A DNA stretch of 64,000 bases, taken from NCBI RefSeq assembly GCF_014279895.1, contig NZ_CP047954.1, forward strand, positions 744,001 to 808,000. The letters run 5' to 3'. Positions 42,552 through 50,531 of the stretch are shown one piece after another. Below the pieces are notes generated by a model. That model worked only from the letters and a program-made list of their open reading frames with translations, was not told where the DNA came from and searched no databases. The DNA comes from Synechococcus sp. M16.1 (GTDB taxonomy: Bacteria; Cyanobacteriota; Cyanobacteriia; PCC-6307; Cyanobiaceae). Position 1 is the stretch's first letter, and the number at the start of each line of letters is the position of its first letter. Made by a program: the position numbers and the translations under genes.

Positions 42552-43262
42552 TCACTCTTGAGCCTTCGCCCTCTGCTTCTCCAGCATGAGCTTGGCCTTG
42601 TCGTAGCGCTTTTGAAAACCAGCTTTCAGTCCCGAGTGCTGTGCCATCAGCTGCGCCCGAGCTCCATCCTTTCTCTTGGTTTCATAAACCCGATCACACA
42701 GCTGCCAATACAGCTCAATGATTCCGATCTCGCGTGCGTAATCCTTCTGCTTGCGCAGGATGATTGCCACCCGCTTGAAATAGGCAGGAGCAGGGAACCA
42801 AAGGTTGATCTGAGACGACTCCATCTCGGCCTTGCAACAGGCCAGCATCAGATCAAGATCGTGCTTGCTCTCCGGAGAGTCCTTGAGAACCTCCCAGGTC
42901 TGCTTCCCATCGACAAGAGTCTGAGGAAACATCATTCCGAGGATCTCGCCGGAGGTCTTACCTGCATTGCATTGCTCGACGTACCAGTCCGTACCGAACT
43001 CAGTCGTTTCGACTAAGGGCGGTTCAGAAGCTTTCGGTGACTTCGCAGCAAGCATCGACGTTTGAGGCGTCAACGCTGGAGCCTTCGCAGCGTCCTCAGG
43101 AAAAGTCACTCCTCTGGCGCGGGCATCGTCCCTCAGGCCTTCCATATAGGCCTCCCACTCGGCGTCGCGCTTCGGAGTCTTCTCAGCCTTACGGCTGAAG
43201 ATCAGCTTTGCGAAGACAAAAGCAATCGCAAGGACTGCCAGCAGAAACCCAAGAAGCTCCAT
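42552..43262 (-). CDS. Membrane-anchored hypothetical protein
   Basis: 236 residues: one N-terminal membrane helix (LLGFLLAVLAIAFVFAKLIF) then a soluble part facing the cytoplasm or periplasm. No domain is recognised. It ends with a basic coiled segment (RYDKAKLMLEKQRAKAQE). It follows the small LSKYQ membrane protein in the same direction. Confidence 0.65.
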   Translation of the reverse strand: MELLGFLLAVLAIAFVFAKLIFSRKAEKTPKRDAEWEAYMEGLRDDARARGVTFPEDAAKAPALTPQTSMLAAKSPKASEPPLVETTEFGTDWYVEQCNAGKTSGEILGMMFPQTLVDGKQTWEVLKDSPESKHDLDLMLACCKAEMESSQINLWFPAPAYFKRVAIILRKQKDYAREIGIIELYWQLCDRVYETKRKDGARAQLMAQHSGLKAGFQKRYDKAKLMLEKQRAKAQE

Positions 43263-43268
43263 TGCTGA

Positions 43269-43442
43269 TCAGCTGTGAAGCAGGAAGGCCAGGACATAAC
43301 CAATCACAAGACCTTTGCCAAAGGTGAGCCAGAGCATTTGGTACTTGCTCAGACCAAACCGCTGCCTGATCCGTTTGAGGAATGTCTTATGCCAGAGAAC
43401 GAGCGAGTTCCCCGTGTTCTTTTTTTTGGATTTCTTGCCCAT
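43269..43442 (-). CDS. Small membrane protein of the LSKYQ family
   Basis: 57 residues: Lys-rich start (GKKSKKKN), KTFLKRIRQRFG, then LSKYQMLWLTFGKGLVIGYV. It is very similar to 49246, and the DNA similarity extends upstream into GAGGGCAGGATGGATG. It lies six bases before the 42552 gene. Confidence 0.7.
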   Translation of the reverse strand: MGKKSKKKNTGNSLVLWHKTFLKRIRQRFGLSKYQMLWLTFGKGLVIGYVLAFLLHS

Positions 43443-43517
43443 ACATCCATCCTGCCCTCAACCAGCCTCAGGAGCCCAGCCCATCTCCTTCTGCGATGTC
43501 GGCGCTGACTTGTAGGC

Positions 43518-43549
43518 AAAAAGAAACCCCCGCCGAAGGCAGGGGCTTG
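43518..43549 (-). terminator. Terminator of DUF4278 cassette 4
   Basis: Minus strand: CCCCTGCCTTCGGCGGGGG then TTTCTTTTTGCC. Confidence 0.8.
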
Positions 43550-43568
43550 TGGTCTGATCAAGCCTTGA

Positions 43569-43670
43569 TCACTTGGCGTAAGAAACGCCGCGGTAGGTCA
43601 GAGCAGGCTTAGCGGAAGCGCCAGCCACTTTCTGCTGGTCGTACTTCTGGCCGCGATAGGTCAGGGTCAT
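43569..43670 (-). CDS. Short DUF4278 protein (PirA-like), cassette 4
   Basis: 33 residues with two motifs: LTYRGQKYD at the start and LTYRGVSYAK at the end. It lacks the middle part of the 55-residue copies but keeps the same leader, promoter and terminator. It is the most compact form of the cassette. Confidence 0.8.
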   Translation of the reverse strand: MTLTYRGQKYDQQKVAGASAKPALTYRGVSYAK

Positions 43671-43673
43671 TTG

Positions 43674-43744
43674 AGGTTCCTCAGAAATCCAGGTCCCCGT
43701 TCCTTGGCCTGGTGATCTGCGCCTCGCAGAAGCGAGGTGAACGT
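43674..43744 (-). promoter_or_regulatory. Glutamine riboswitch-like leader, cassette 4 (covarying stems)
   Basis: Minus strand: ACGTTCA, stem CCTCGC-TTCT-GCGAGG, CGCAG, stem CCAGG/CCTGG around CCAAGGAACGGGGA, then CTGAGGAAC. Both stems differ from the other cassettes with pairing kept, while the ACGTTCA, GCGCAG and GGAACGGGGA elements are unchanged. Confidence 0.82.
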
Positions 43745-43749
43745 TGTTG

Positions 43750-43817
43750 GTAGCGGTTGCTACAGATCATTTATAGGGGAGGCGTCAACCCCTTTGTCGT
43801 TCGGGCGGATACACAGC
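43750..43817 (-). promoter_or_regulatory. NtcA site, -10 box and upstream block, cassette 4
   Basis: GTAGCAACCGCTAC at 43750-43763, TATAAA at 43770-43775 and GCTGTGTATCC at 43807-43817, minus strand. Order and spacing are the same as in cassettes 1 and 3. Confidence 0.75.
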
Positions 43818-44034
43818 GAGTTTTTGGTTGAAGCTCCGCTTCGTGCATTCACCTCTCCTCCCTCTGTCGTGATGTCTAGCCCGTAGCGTTGGATCAGGTG
43901 AAGCCAACCGTGATCGACGTTTGAGTGCAAATGTCGTCGCCTACACCGCAATCCTTGTCCAATATCGAGATCTTTATTCGACGCGGCTGGGTCAGGCAGG
44001 CCACTACGCGAGAACCACATATCAAGCCAGTTCA

Positions 44035-44235
44035 ATGAGCCGAAGAGGAATCCACCCACTGCTGATGGGTTTGGACAAACCGAAGCCCAAACCACATTCC
44101 AAAAAACAGACAGATCTGAGTGGTTTCGAGTCAGCCCAGAGAAAACGGTTTCTGCGGGCGGAAATAGAAGAGGAAAAGCTGGCTGCGGCAGCCGGGCGCC
44201 GACATCTCCTCAAGCTGGAACGGCAAGTTGCATGA
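44035..44235 (+). CDS. Small basic hypothetical protein
   Basis: 66 residues from the ATG at 44035. It is basic and helical (GLDKPKPKPHSKKQTDLSGF; SAQRKRFLRAEIEEEKLAAA). The longer frame from 43921 has an unlikely N terminus. Confidence 0.45.
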   Translation: MSRRGIHPLLMGLDKPKPKPHSKKQTDLSGFESAQRKRFLRAEIEEEKLAAAAGRRHLLKLERQVA

Positions 44236-44745
44236 TCGACGTCTGATGGCTTTTGGGCACGGGCTGGTAGGCGTCTCGTCGGTAGTCCGAGATACCACTG
44301 AACAGACGTTCACGGAAGATTTTCTGGAAACTAAAACCTGTCCAAAAAGTCGCTGCAAACCCCGGCGTTAGCCCCCATATTTGGTGCCCAGGCAGCAGAC
44401 GCGTATCACGTGACACTGTCCAGGCAGTACCGGGAGAGCGACCTGGTAACTGGCAGAAATAGCTCCCTTGGCACGAGCGATTGCCAGGGGTAGCTTTCTG
44501 CGCTCTTCAGATCTCTGAAAAGAGTTGGTGCATTCGCGCTAAAGCCTTGTATAGGGACGAACTTGTTTTCAGCGGATACCGCATCGCTCGGGGAGAACGT
44601 CGTTCTCCTCGCGGTTCTGTGGCCTCACATCATTGATTCGGTAAGGCTGTTGGAAGTCAGCCCGACCGATGGAAGGGGCTGCAGAGCCGAGTGCTGATTG
44701 CTATCTGGTTTGGTTGCGATTTATTGGGTCAGCTGCTTTGTGGCG
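44236..44745. other. 510-base interval without a supported gene
   Basis: Only short open frames with poor composition are present. I see no clear terminator, repeat or RNA gene. Confidence 0.4.
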
Positions 44746-44838
44746 ATGACTCGCGTTCTTCGTGACCAGTGGGCACCGATGGCGATTGCAGGAGCATCAC
44801 TAGTGGCGTTGGTGTGGCTTGAAGCCTTTGTTTGGTGA
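44746..44838 (+). CDS. Possible 30-residue membrane peptide
   Basis: MTRVLRDQWAPMAIAG then ASLVALVWLEAFVW: basic start, one membrane helix. Size and layout resemble small single-helix proteins of thylakoid or plasma membranes, but evidence is limited to composition. 44839-45039 holds nothing else. Confidence 0.35.
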   Translation: MTRVLRDQWAPMAIAGASLVALVWLEAFVW

Positions 44839-45039
44839 GTCGGCGGGGCAGCCTGAAGAAAACAGAGGGCTTAAGTAGACCGCTCAAGTGGCAGGCGCAT
44901 CTTGAACTTGCAGCCCGAGGGGGTCTGCACTTGGGAGTCGAGGACCACTTGGCCTCCTCCCTATTAACCGGGGAATCGAGGACCGTAAGGACTCTTCCCC
45001 ACACCATTCCAAGCCGTCAGCTCAAAAGCTGGTGGAAAT

Positions 45040-45267
45040 TCACCGCACGTAGCGGGCATAACTGGGCAGTCGTTTCAATCGAATCTGAGTCGAATAACCC
45101 GTCGGCGTGATGATGTTCACCACTTCAGGGGCAGGGCTATTCAGCGTGTAGCCACGTTGGGTCAACTTCTCCCAGGATTGTTTGAGTAATTCAGTGTCCA
45201 TAAGTTTTCGATAACACATCTCATCAAGCTTCCGCCAGTTTTGATCAGTATGTGCCACTTGATGCAA
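45040..45267 (-). CDS. Small hypothetical protein
   Basis: 75 residues (HQVAHTDQNWRKLDEMCYRK, then basic C terminus). The first 11 codons recur with few changes on the same strand near 45545 (MHQVPHIADNWQPL), suggesting a duplicated gene start. Confidence 0.4.
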   Translation of the reverse strand: MHQVAHTDQNWRKLDEMCYRKLMDTELLKQSWEKLTQRGYTLNSPAPEVVNIITPTGYSTQIRLKRLPSYARYVR

Positions 45268-45315
45268 TTTTGAACCTCAAGGGTTTTAGCTTTGTGATGC
45301 CCCTGGCTACTGGTT

Positions 45316-45501
45316 TTGGCATTCGACGAACTCGATAGGACAACCAGGCATATCCGTGATGCAAGGGCTCGCGCGCTGGAAGTGCTGAATGAAGCCTCCC
45401 CCAAGCTCACCGCACTTGAGAAGGCCATGTGGATGAAGTTGAAGCGAGGGGAATGCCCCTGCAAAAACAGCAATGGCCAATATCCCCGAAGAAAGCATTG
45501 A
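45316..45501 (+). CDS. Small hypothetical protein
   Basis: 61 residues from TTG: helical and charged (RARALEVLNEASPKLTALEK) with CPCKN near the end. A second frame starts within its end at 45473. Neither is recognised. Confidence 0.35.
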   Translation: MAFDELDRTTRHIRDARARALEVLNEASPKLTALEKAMWMKLKRGECPCKNSNGQYPRRKH

Positions 45502-45738
45502 CGCAGAGGCTGCCAGTTGTCTGCAATATGTGGCACTTGATGCATTTAAGGACAAGGAATTAACGGACCATCAGGAAAAGCAGAAGAGAGATGATCCAAG
45601 AATTCAGCATGATTTCTCGGCCGCCGCCGATGGTGCATCAGCTTGGCGACAAACGCTTTGTTGTCTGTGTGTCGAGTGGGCTGTGCTTGGAATTTGCTGA
45701 CCGATGGGATGCCGAGTGCTGCCTGAAGAGCCTTCAGG

Positions 45739-45957
45739 TTGCCAGTGTTTTGCCTAAGTAGTGAGGCTGCACGACGCCTCGGATACAAGTCCAGATCTCA
45801 GCTCTATAGACTTATCAACGACGGCTACCTGCATGAGCATGTCCATGTGCAGCAGCACACGGGACAGCGTTTGGTTGACATAGAGGGGCTGAGGGAGAAG
45901 CTGCAGTGCATCTGCCAGTGGCGCCCCGACAGCGTGTTCCTAAGGAAGCCTCTTTAA
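45739..45957 (+). CDS. Small HTH DNA-binding protein, family copy 2
   Basis: 72 residues. SSEAARRLGYKSRSQLYRLI then HVHVQQHTGQRLVDIEGLRE is nearly the same as the protein at 39130. The start is TTG or the GTG two codons on. It is likely an element regulator. Confidence 0.6.
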   Translation: MPVFCLSSEAARRLGYKSRSQLYRLINDGYLHEHVHVQQHTGQRLVDIEGLREKLQCICQWRPDSVFLRKPL

Positions 45958-45968
45958 CGCCTGGCAGC

Positions 45969-46778
45969 TCAACTGGGAGATTTAGAAATCACAGCGAACT
46001 GACCGGCGTTACGCGCAATCTCTACCTCGATTTCCTCCGGTGTTGCATACGGAGGGCCAAAGAAAGCAGGCCGAGAGAAAGGCACGGTGAGACCGGTACT
46101 AAAGGACGGACGCTGGTGGAGCATCTCGATCCAGGCGAGCAGATGGCACATCGCCGAGATATCGACATTTGCCCAATAAGCACTAGCGCAGTAAGGGAAA
46201 CAGGCGACATCCACGAGTGTGCAACGCTGACCGAGCACAAACGGGCCGCTCGATGACGCGAGCTGGTCGTCGAGCATGCGCAAACAGCGCTCCGCTTCGG
46301 CAATGAAGCGACCAATCGCGAAGGGATCGTTTTGGCCGCGAACCTTGGCGATTCGCTGAAAGTACATGGCCTGCCCCATCGAAGGTCCGAGGGCGCTGAC
46401 CTGCCAATGGAGCCATTGCTTCGTCTGCAAGTGCAGCTGCAGGTCCTCATCGGCAGGGGGCAGCAAAGGGCTGACGAAGCGAGCCGCGCTGTACTCCAAG
46501 ATGGCTGCCGACTCGGCGACTGTTACTCCGCGCGCACGATCAATCAGTGCCGGAATCCGACCATTTGGGTTGATGGAAAGAAAACCTTCACTGCGCTGTT
46601 CACTCTTCTCAAAGTTCACCAGTGCCCAGTCATAAGGCACACCCATTTCTTCAAAAAGGATTGGGAGCTTCCAGCCGTTTTGGGTGGCATATATCAGACA
46701 GCAAATTTCACTGTGTTCTGAAGACGACCACGCTTCGTCAAGCGTCACCTGCCTGGCGAGCCTTGATTTTTGGCTCAT
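45969..46778 (-). CDS. Glutathione S-transferase family protein
   Basis: 269 residues. The thioredoxin-like half has NPNGRIPALID and VAESAAILEYSA, the glutathione-binding Glu-Ser pair. The helical half has LDDQLASSSGPFVLG then RCTLVDVACFPY. It resembles Ure2/YfcG-type GSTs. The N terminus is about 30 residues longer than usual. Substrate unknown. Confidence 0.85.
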   Translation of the reverse strand: MSQKSRLARQVTLDEAWSSSEHSEICCLIYATQNGWKLPILFEEMGVPYDWALVNFEKSEQRSEGFLSINPNGRIPALIDRARGVTVAESAAILEYSAARFVSPLLPPADEDLQLHLQTKQWLHWQVSALGPSMGQAMYFQRIAKVRGQNDPFAIGRFIAEAERCLRMLDDQLASSSGPFVLGQRCTLVDVACFPYCASAYWANVDISAMCHLLAWIEMLHQRPSFSTGLTVPFSRPAFFGPPYATPEEIEVEIARNAGQFAVISKSPS

Positions 46779-47212
46779 GTCATCGCCTCTCTAAGTCCTC
46801 CATCTCTGATCAACGCTAGGGATCCGATCCGATCGTTCAACTGAGTGCTCCAATCCTGAACTCAGATCAAATCAACCATGTGGTCACTTGCTGTAGGAAC
46901 AACGCCATTGAGGCTTGGCAGGCGATGCAGAAGACGGGCTGGAGGCGCTGCCCCCCGCCTGTGCGCTGAGGACCAATCATTTTCGTCATGACAAACGGAC
47001 CCAGCAGTTGCCGCTGACTTGGGTCCGCGTCCCGGCCGGAGCCCTCCAGAACGGGACGCACCTCAAATACGCCAGTGACGCCAATCGATTCAGAGTGAAT
47101 CGATACCAACCTCGACTTTTTGTTGCCAAGAGAAAAAACTGCCGGAGGCGCTGCCCCCCCGCCTGTGCGTTGAAGCCATTAAGGGCGGAAGCATCCGCCC
47201 CATCCACTCGAC
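46779..47212. other. 434-base interval with a repeated GGAGGCGCTGCCCCCC block
   Basis: GGAGGCGCTGCCCCCCGCCT is present at about 46941 and again, with one extra C, at about 47133, each followed by GTGCG(C/T)TGA. The block can form a GC-rich hairpin and may be a terminator or a small repeat. No supported gene is seen. Confidence 0.4.
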
Positions 47213-47377
47213 TTAGTGGGAGTAGCTGACCCCGCGGTATGTGAGAGCAGTCACAGCGCGAGAGGCATTGCTCATTGATGCCTGGTAAGCCTTGCCCATG
47301 TACTTGAGCTGAACAACAGTTTTCTCCTTTGGCTCGTTGCACGTGGTGTACTTGTTGCCGAGGAAATTGAGTTCCAT
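47213..47377 (-). CDS. Divergent DUF4278 protein
   Basis: 54 residues: LNFLGNKYTT, LKYMGKAYQA and a final LTYRGVSYSH give three DUF4278-type units. The riboswitch leader is absent, but GTGTATCCGC at 47483-47492 on the minus strand, followed by a GCGACAAA, matches the upstream block of cassettes 1, 3 and 4. Confidence 0.7.
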   Translation of the reverse strand: MELNFLGNKYTTCNEPKEKTVVQLKYMGKAYQASMSNASRAVTALTYRGVSYSH

Positions 47378-47577
47378 TAGGGGGGGTGGGGGATGCAAAC
47401 GCTTAGATCTCAGCCCAAGGAATCGGATAAAACAATGTTCCATCCGTTACTTAATAATTTAGTGATAATTATTTGTCGCTCTGCGGATACACCTGATCGT
47501 CTCAGTGTGTTCTGGCAAACATCTTTTTGATGGCAATTTTCAGTTGCTTGTCTGAATTCATAGATGAAATGAAGTGA

Positions 47578-48849
47578 CTACTGCTGTTGCTGCATCTGCT
47601 GCTGACGCTTGCTGAGCGTCGCCGCCACAGCCATGTTGGCGGCGTCCACTTCCTTCTCCATATCCTGGTCGTCGATCCACTGGCCGTAGTGCTTCATATG
47701 AGTGCGAACGTCATGGCCCATCAGCCTTGCGGCCGTCCGGATGGCGATGGGTGTGTAGAGAGCACTGCGCCAAGCGAAGCCATGGCGGAGGCTATATGGC
47801 TTCAAACCTTTAATTTCTTCTTTCAGCACTTCATTCCAGAAAGGATGGCGATCGAGGTATTGCCCAAAGGCCGCCCCGCCGTCCTTGAAGTTTTTGGCGT
47901 TGCGGATGCTGGTCGGGAGCTTCACCAGCCCGCTGTGCCACAGCTGCATCAGGCGCTCACCTTCTCCAGGTAGCTCTTTCAGGTTGAGAGCACGAGCAGT
48001 GCGGGGCTTCTTGGGTGTTGCCGCTGTTCTGCTGTTTCGCTTGGTGTTGCCGACCTTGAGCTTGCCGTCCTCAAAGGACAGCACCATCAGCTCAGCAGGA
48101 CGTAATCCATAGAAAGCGACCAGCCCCACGGCTAAGTGCAGCTCAGGGTTGCCCTCAAGGCTGTCCAGCAGCCTGATCAGCGCCTCTGGTTTCACTGGTG
48201 GCGTGTCTTCCTTGGGTGTGGTCCTGACCCCAATAAGAAGAGCCACCTCCTCATCGTCAGGGGGCAGCCAAAGGTTGTCGGCGGCGCATCGTTTCACCGC
48301 AAAACGCAGGAACCGGCAGACATCCAGCAGGTTGCGTTTACGCCCTGATGAGCCTGGCGCGATCTTGGTCAGGTGCTTCTCGGTGTACAGGCGAAGCAGA
48401 GCACCAGCATCATGCGCAGCACCAGCGCGAGCCGTTATGAGATCGACGACACGCTTGATCCGGTACGCCTCATTCGTGTTGTAGTTCGACTCCGAGACGG
48501 TCCCTGAATCAACCCGGAAACTGCGGTATCGCTCCGAAACCACAGTCCAGTTCGTGGCTTCACCAGTCAGCTCAGGGCTGTCTGAGATCAGTTGATATGC
48601 GTCCTTGAGGCCGATGTTCTGGTCGGCCATGGTCTCCCGCAGCTTTTTCACCAGCGCGGTGACGGCATCGCAGCTGCTTGGCGCGAAGGGTAATGGTGTG
48701 GATATCGACGGGCGTCTGGCTGAGCGCCGCGTCCCTTCGATCTTCTGGATCTTGAAGCGCCCGTACTGATCCTCCAGTACCCAGCCGGGACCATTGCTGC
48801 GTCGCACGACAGAGCGCAGATCCTTCAGCCACTGAGCCGCCTTCGCCAT
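47578..48849 (-). CDS. Tyrosine recombinase (integrase) of element B
   Basis: 423 residues from ATG. Catalytic segments are GLRPAELMVLSF, YSLRHGFAWRSA and LMGHDVRTHMKHYGQWID with the nucleophile Tyr. The C terminus ends in a Gln run. It lies 178 bases from attR2 and probably placed element B in tRNA-Ala(GGC). Relative to the first integrase it is diverged along its whole length, so the two elements entered independently. Confidence 0.92.
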   Translation of the reverse strand: MAKAAQWLKDLRSVVRRSNGPGWVLEDQYGRFKIQKIEGTRRSARRPSISTPLPFAPSSCDAVTALVKKLRETMADQNIGLKDAYQLISDSPELTGEATNWTVVSERYRSFRVDSGTVSESNYNTNEAYRIKRVVDLITARAGAAHDAGALLRLYTEKHLTKIAPGSSGRKRNLLDVCRFLRFAVKRCAADNLWLPPDDEEVALLIGVRTTPKEDTPPVKPEALIRLLDSLEGNPELHLAVGLVAFYGLRPAELMVLSFEDGKLKVGNTKRNSRTAATPKKPRTARALNLKELPGEGERLMQLWHSGLVKLPTSIRNAKNFKDGGAAFGQYLDRHPFWNEVLKEEIKGLKPYSLRHGFAWRSALYTPIAIRTAARLMGHDVRTHMKHYGQWIDDQDMEKEVDAANMAVAATLSKRQQQMQQQQ

Positions 48850-49027
48850 GACCCCCTTCTGCTTTGCAGGTGGTCAGAGCTTGGCGGTCATGAGTGTGTT
48901 TTGCAAGTGTGTTTTCTGCCCTTATTCGCCCCAGCATGCAGTCGCAAGTTAAGTGGTGTTCCTTGAGAATCCTTAGTGTGTCTGGGCTTTTTCTAGATAT
49001 CGCAGTCAGTCTCGGCGATCAAAAAGA

Positions 49028-49076
49028 CTGCATGGCATGCAGGGGGTCAGGAGTTCGAGTCTCCTTGGTTCCATTC
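49028..49076 (+). other. attR of element B: right end of the island
   Basis: Copy of the tRNA-Ala 3' half with one change (TTGGTTCC for TTGGCTCC). It marks the boundary to the chromosome, or to an older remnant. Confidence 0.9.
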
Positions 49077-49083
49077 AACAGAA

Positions 49084-49109
49084 GCCCAGCCTCTGGCTGG
49101 GTTTTTTTA
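49084..49109 (+). terminator. Original tRNA-Ala terminator (right boundary)
   Basis: CCCAGCC-TCT-GGCTGGG followed by TTTTTTT. Located just after attR2, it is probably the terminator that followed the tRNA gene before any integration. Confidence 0.8.
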
Positions 49110-49125
49110 TTGCCAATGCGCGGTG

Positions 49126-49230
49126 ATGATTCCGCTCGATGCCCTGTGTTGGTGCAAAAAGATGAAGCGCGGCAAGCTCTGGGCGCCCACCTGGACAAAG
49201 GAGCTGAGCTGGGCACCTGAGGATGGTTGA
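49126..49230 (+). CDS. 34-residue peptide of the WAPE-DG type
   Basis: Basic N-terminal half (CKKMKRGKLW) and the end APTWTKELSWAPEDG. The end is echoed in frame on the minus strand near 43480 (APTSQKEMGWAPEAG) and 40660, directly beside other LSKYQ and DUF4278 genes. It ends 15 bases before the next gene. Confidence 0.5.
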   Translation: MIPLDALCWCKKMKRGKLWAPTWTKELSWAPEDG

Positions 49231-49245
49231 GGGCAGGATGGATGG

Positions 49246-49428
49246 ATGGGCAAGAAATCCAAGAAGTCAAAGAAGGCGAAGCAGAGCTGCTCTGTCCTGC
49301 TGTGGCATAAGACGTTTATCAAGCGGATCAGACAACGCTTTGGTCTGAGCAAATACCAAATGCTGTGGATCACCTTCGGCAAAGGTCTGCTGATCGGCTA
49401 CGTCCTGGCATTCCTGGTTCATCGCTGA
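49246..49428 (+). CDS. Small membrane protein of the LSKYQ family
   Basis: 60 residues: Lys-rich start (GKKSKKSKKAK), KTFIKRIRQRFG, LSKYQMLWITFGKGLLIGYV. It is closest to 43269. Being outside attR2, it may be the host copy from which those in the elements derive, or the reverse. Its stop lies directly before the next start. Confidence 0.7.
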   Translation: MGKKSKKSKKAKQSCSVLLWHKTFIKRIRQRFGLSKYQMLWITFGKGLLIGYVLAFLVHR

Positions 49429-49557
49429 ATGGACTCCACCCAGAAGCTCGTGGAGAAACTGGTTGAGAGGCGGATGCGGGTCACTGGAGAGTCGCAGGCG
49501 GTAGCCACTGCCAACGTGATGGCAGCTTTCAAGAAGCTGAGGAAAGACAAGGAGTAG
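49429..49557 (+). CDS. Small charged helical protein
   Basis: 42 residues (DSTQKLVEKLVERRMRVTGE then ANVMAAFKKLRKDKE). The ATG directly abuts the preceding stop, indicating one operon with 49126 and 49246. The following 232 bases hold no supported gene. Confidence 0.5.
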   Translation: MDSTQKLVEKLVERRMRVTGESQAVATANVMAAFKKLRKDKE

Positions 49558-49789
49558 CCAGACCCGCTGCAAGCTTTGGGCTCCAGAACCGGGCTCGATC
49601 GGGCTGCACCGTGGCGGCATAAGAAAGCCGGGTGCTGTCTCCAATCGCAACCCGGCTGACGCATTCACCTTGATGTAGCTGGTCTTAGCCCGTGCCGCAG
49701 AACCTCAGTTATGGCTCAAATGTTCAGCTCGATACATGAGCTAACTGGCGCATTGACTTAGGGCGCCGGCGGCACCGTGGGGTGGCTGA

Positions 49790-50032
49790 TCAAAATCCGC
49801 GGCCGTCACGCTCTCGCATTTCCAGGCGGAGTTGTTGATAACGAAGCAAGGACCGCTCTTCATCCAGCTGAGGAAAGAGCAAACGGGCCTCCCCCAGGCT
49901 CGGCGGCTCCAAGAGCCAGTCATCAGAGCGATCCGGGGCCACTTGCTCAGGCTTGCGTTCCCACAGCTGTCGTCCTGGAGCGACCCAGTCAAACCAGCGA
50001 CGAAAACGGTCGAACAGCTCGAGTGGGTGCAT
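49790..50032 (-). CDS. Small hypothetical protein
   Basis: 80 residues from the second of two adjacent ATG codons. It is Arg/Trp-rich (HPLELFDRFRRWFDWVAPGR) and shows coding-like composition. Function unknown. Confidence 0.5.
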   Translation of the reverse strand: MHPLELFDRFRRWFDWVAPGRQLWERKPEQVAPDRSDDWLLEPPSLGEARLLFPQLDEERSLLRYQQLRLEMRERDGRGF

Positions 50033-50050
50033 CAAGTCACCCTAAGGAGA

Positions 50051-50257
50051 TCACGAATCCAGGCGTTGGGATGTCTGCATGGCGTACGGCTTCGGGCGAT
50101 CAGAAACAACAGACTCGTTCTGGGGCATCAGGCTCTGCGGTTGCCGCTGCCTGGGATCCTCCCCATTGCGCCAGGGGGTGAACATCAGGAAATTTCCGGC
50201 CACCAGCCCAGCCGTCACGATCACTGCGGCAATCTGCTCGAGCTGTTCGATCTCCAT
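50051..50257 (-). CDS. Small membrane protein
   Basis: 68 residues from the ATG at 50257. A membrane helix (QLEQIAAVIVTAGLVAGNFL) is followed by a polar tail. It precedes the 49790 gene in the same direction. Confidence 0.5.
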   Translation of the reverse strand: MEIEQLEQIAAVIVTAGLVAGNFLMFTPWRNGEDPRQRQPQSLMPQNESVVSDRPKPYAMQTSQRLDS

Positions 50258-50433
50258 CCCTGCATTGTCCCGCGTTCTCCCAGCAGGGGTGTCCCCTGCA
50301 TCGTCGAGGGCTTGGGATTCAGCTCGCTCTGCAGTTCCAGGCAAAGGGCCGCTCCCAGCATCACCGTGACTACGCCCAGTCCCTGACTCAGCTTGAGTCG
50401 CCTTTTGGGCTTGCGAAAAATACAGCGGGTCAT
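50221..50433 (-). CDS. Small membrane protein
   Basis: 70 residues: basic start (RCIFRKPKRRLK) and a helix (LSQGLGVVTVMLGAALCLEL). Its end overlaps the next gene by 37 bases in another frame. Confidence 0.45.
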   Translation of the reverse strand: MTRCIFRKPKRRLKLSQGLGVVTVMLGAALCLELQSELNPKPSTMQGTPLLGERGTMQGWRSNSSSRLPQ

Positions 50434-50531
50434 TCCAGGCCCTTGATTCTCAGCCTGATTTAACGCTTGTTTTCAGTTCAAATTGAAGCGTTGACCACGA
50501 GAACGCTGGGAAAACGCTGAGACAACCGCTC

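Noticed and set aside
46915-47229. 104-residue plus-strand frame
   Set aside because: It spans both copies of the GGAGGCGCTGCCCCCC repeat and has no convincing start or family.
49028-49073. Third tRNA-Ala gene
   Set aside because: Same partial sequence, with a change that does not restore a full cloverleaf.
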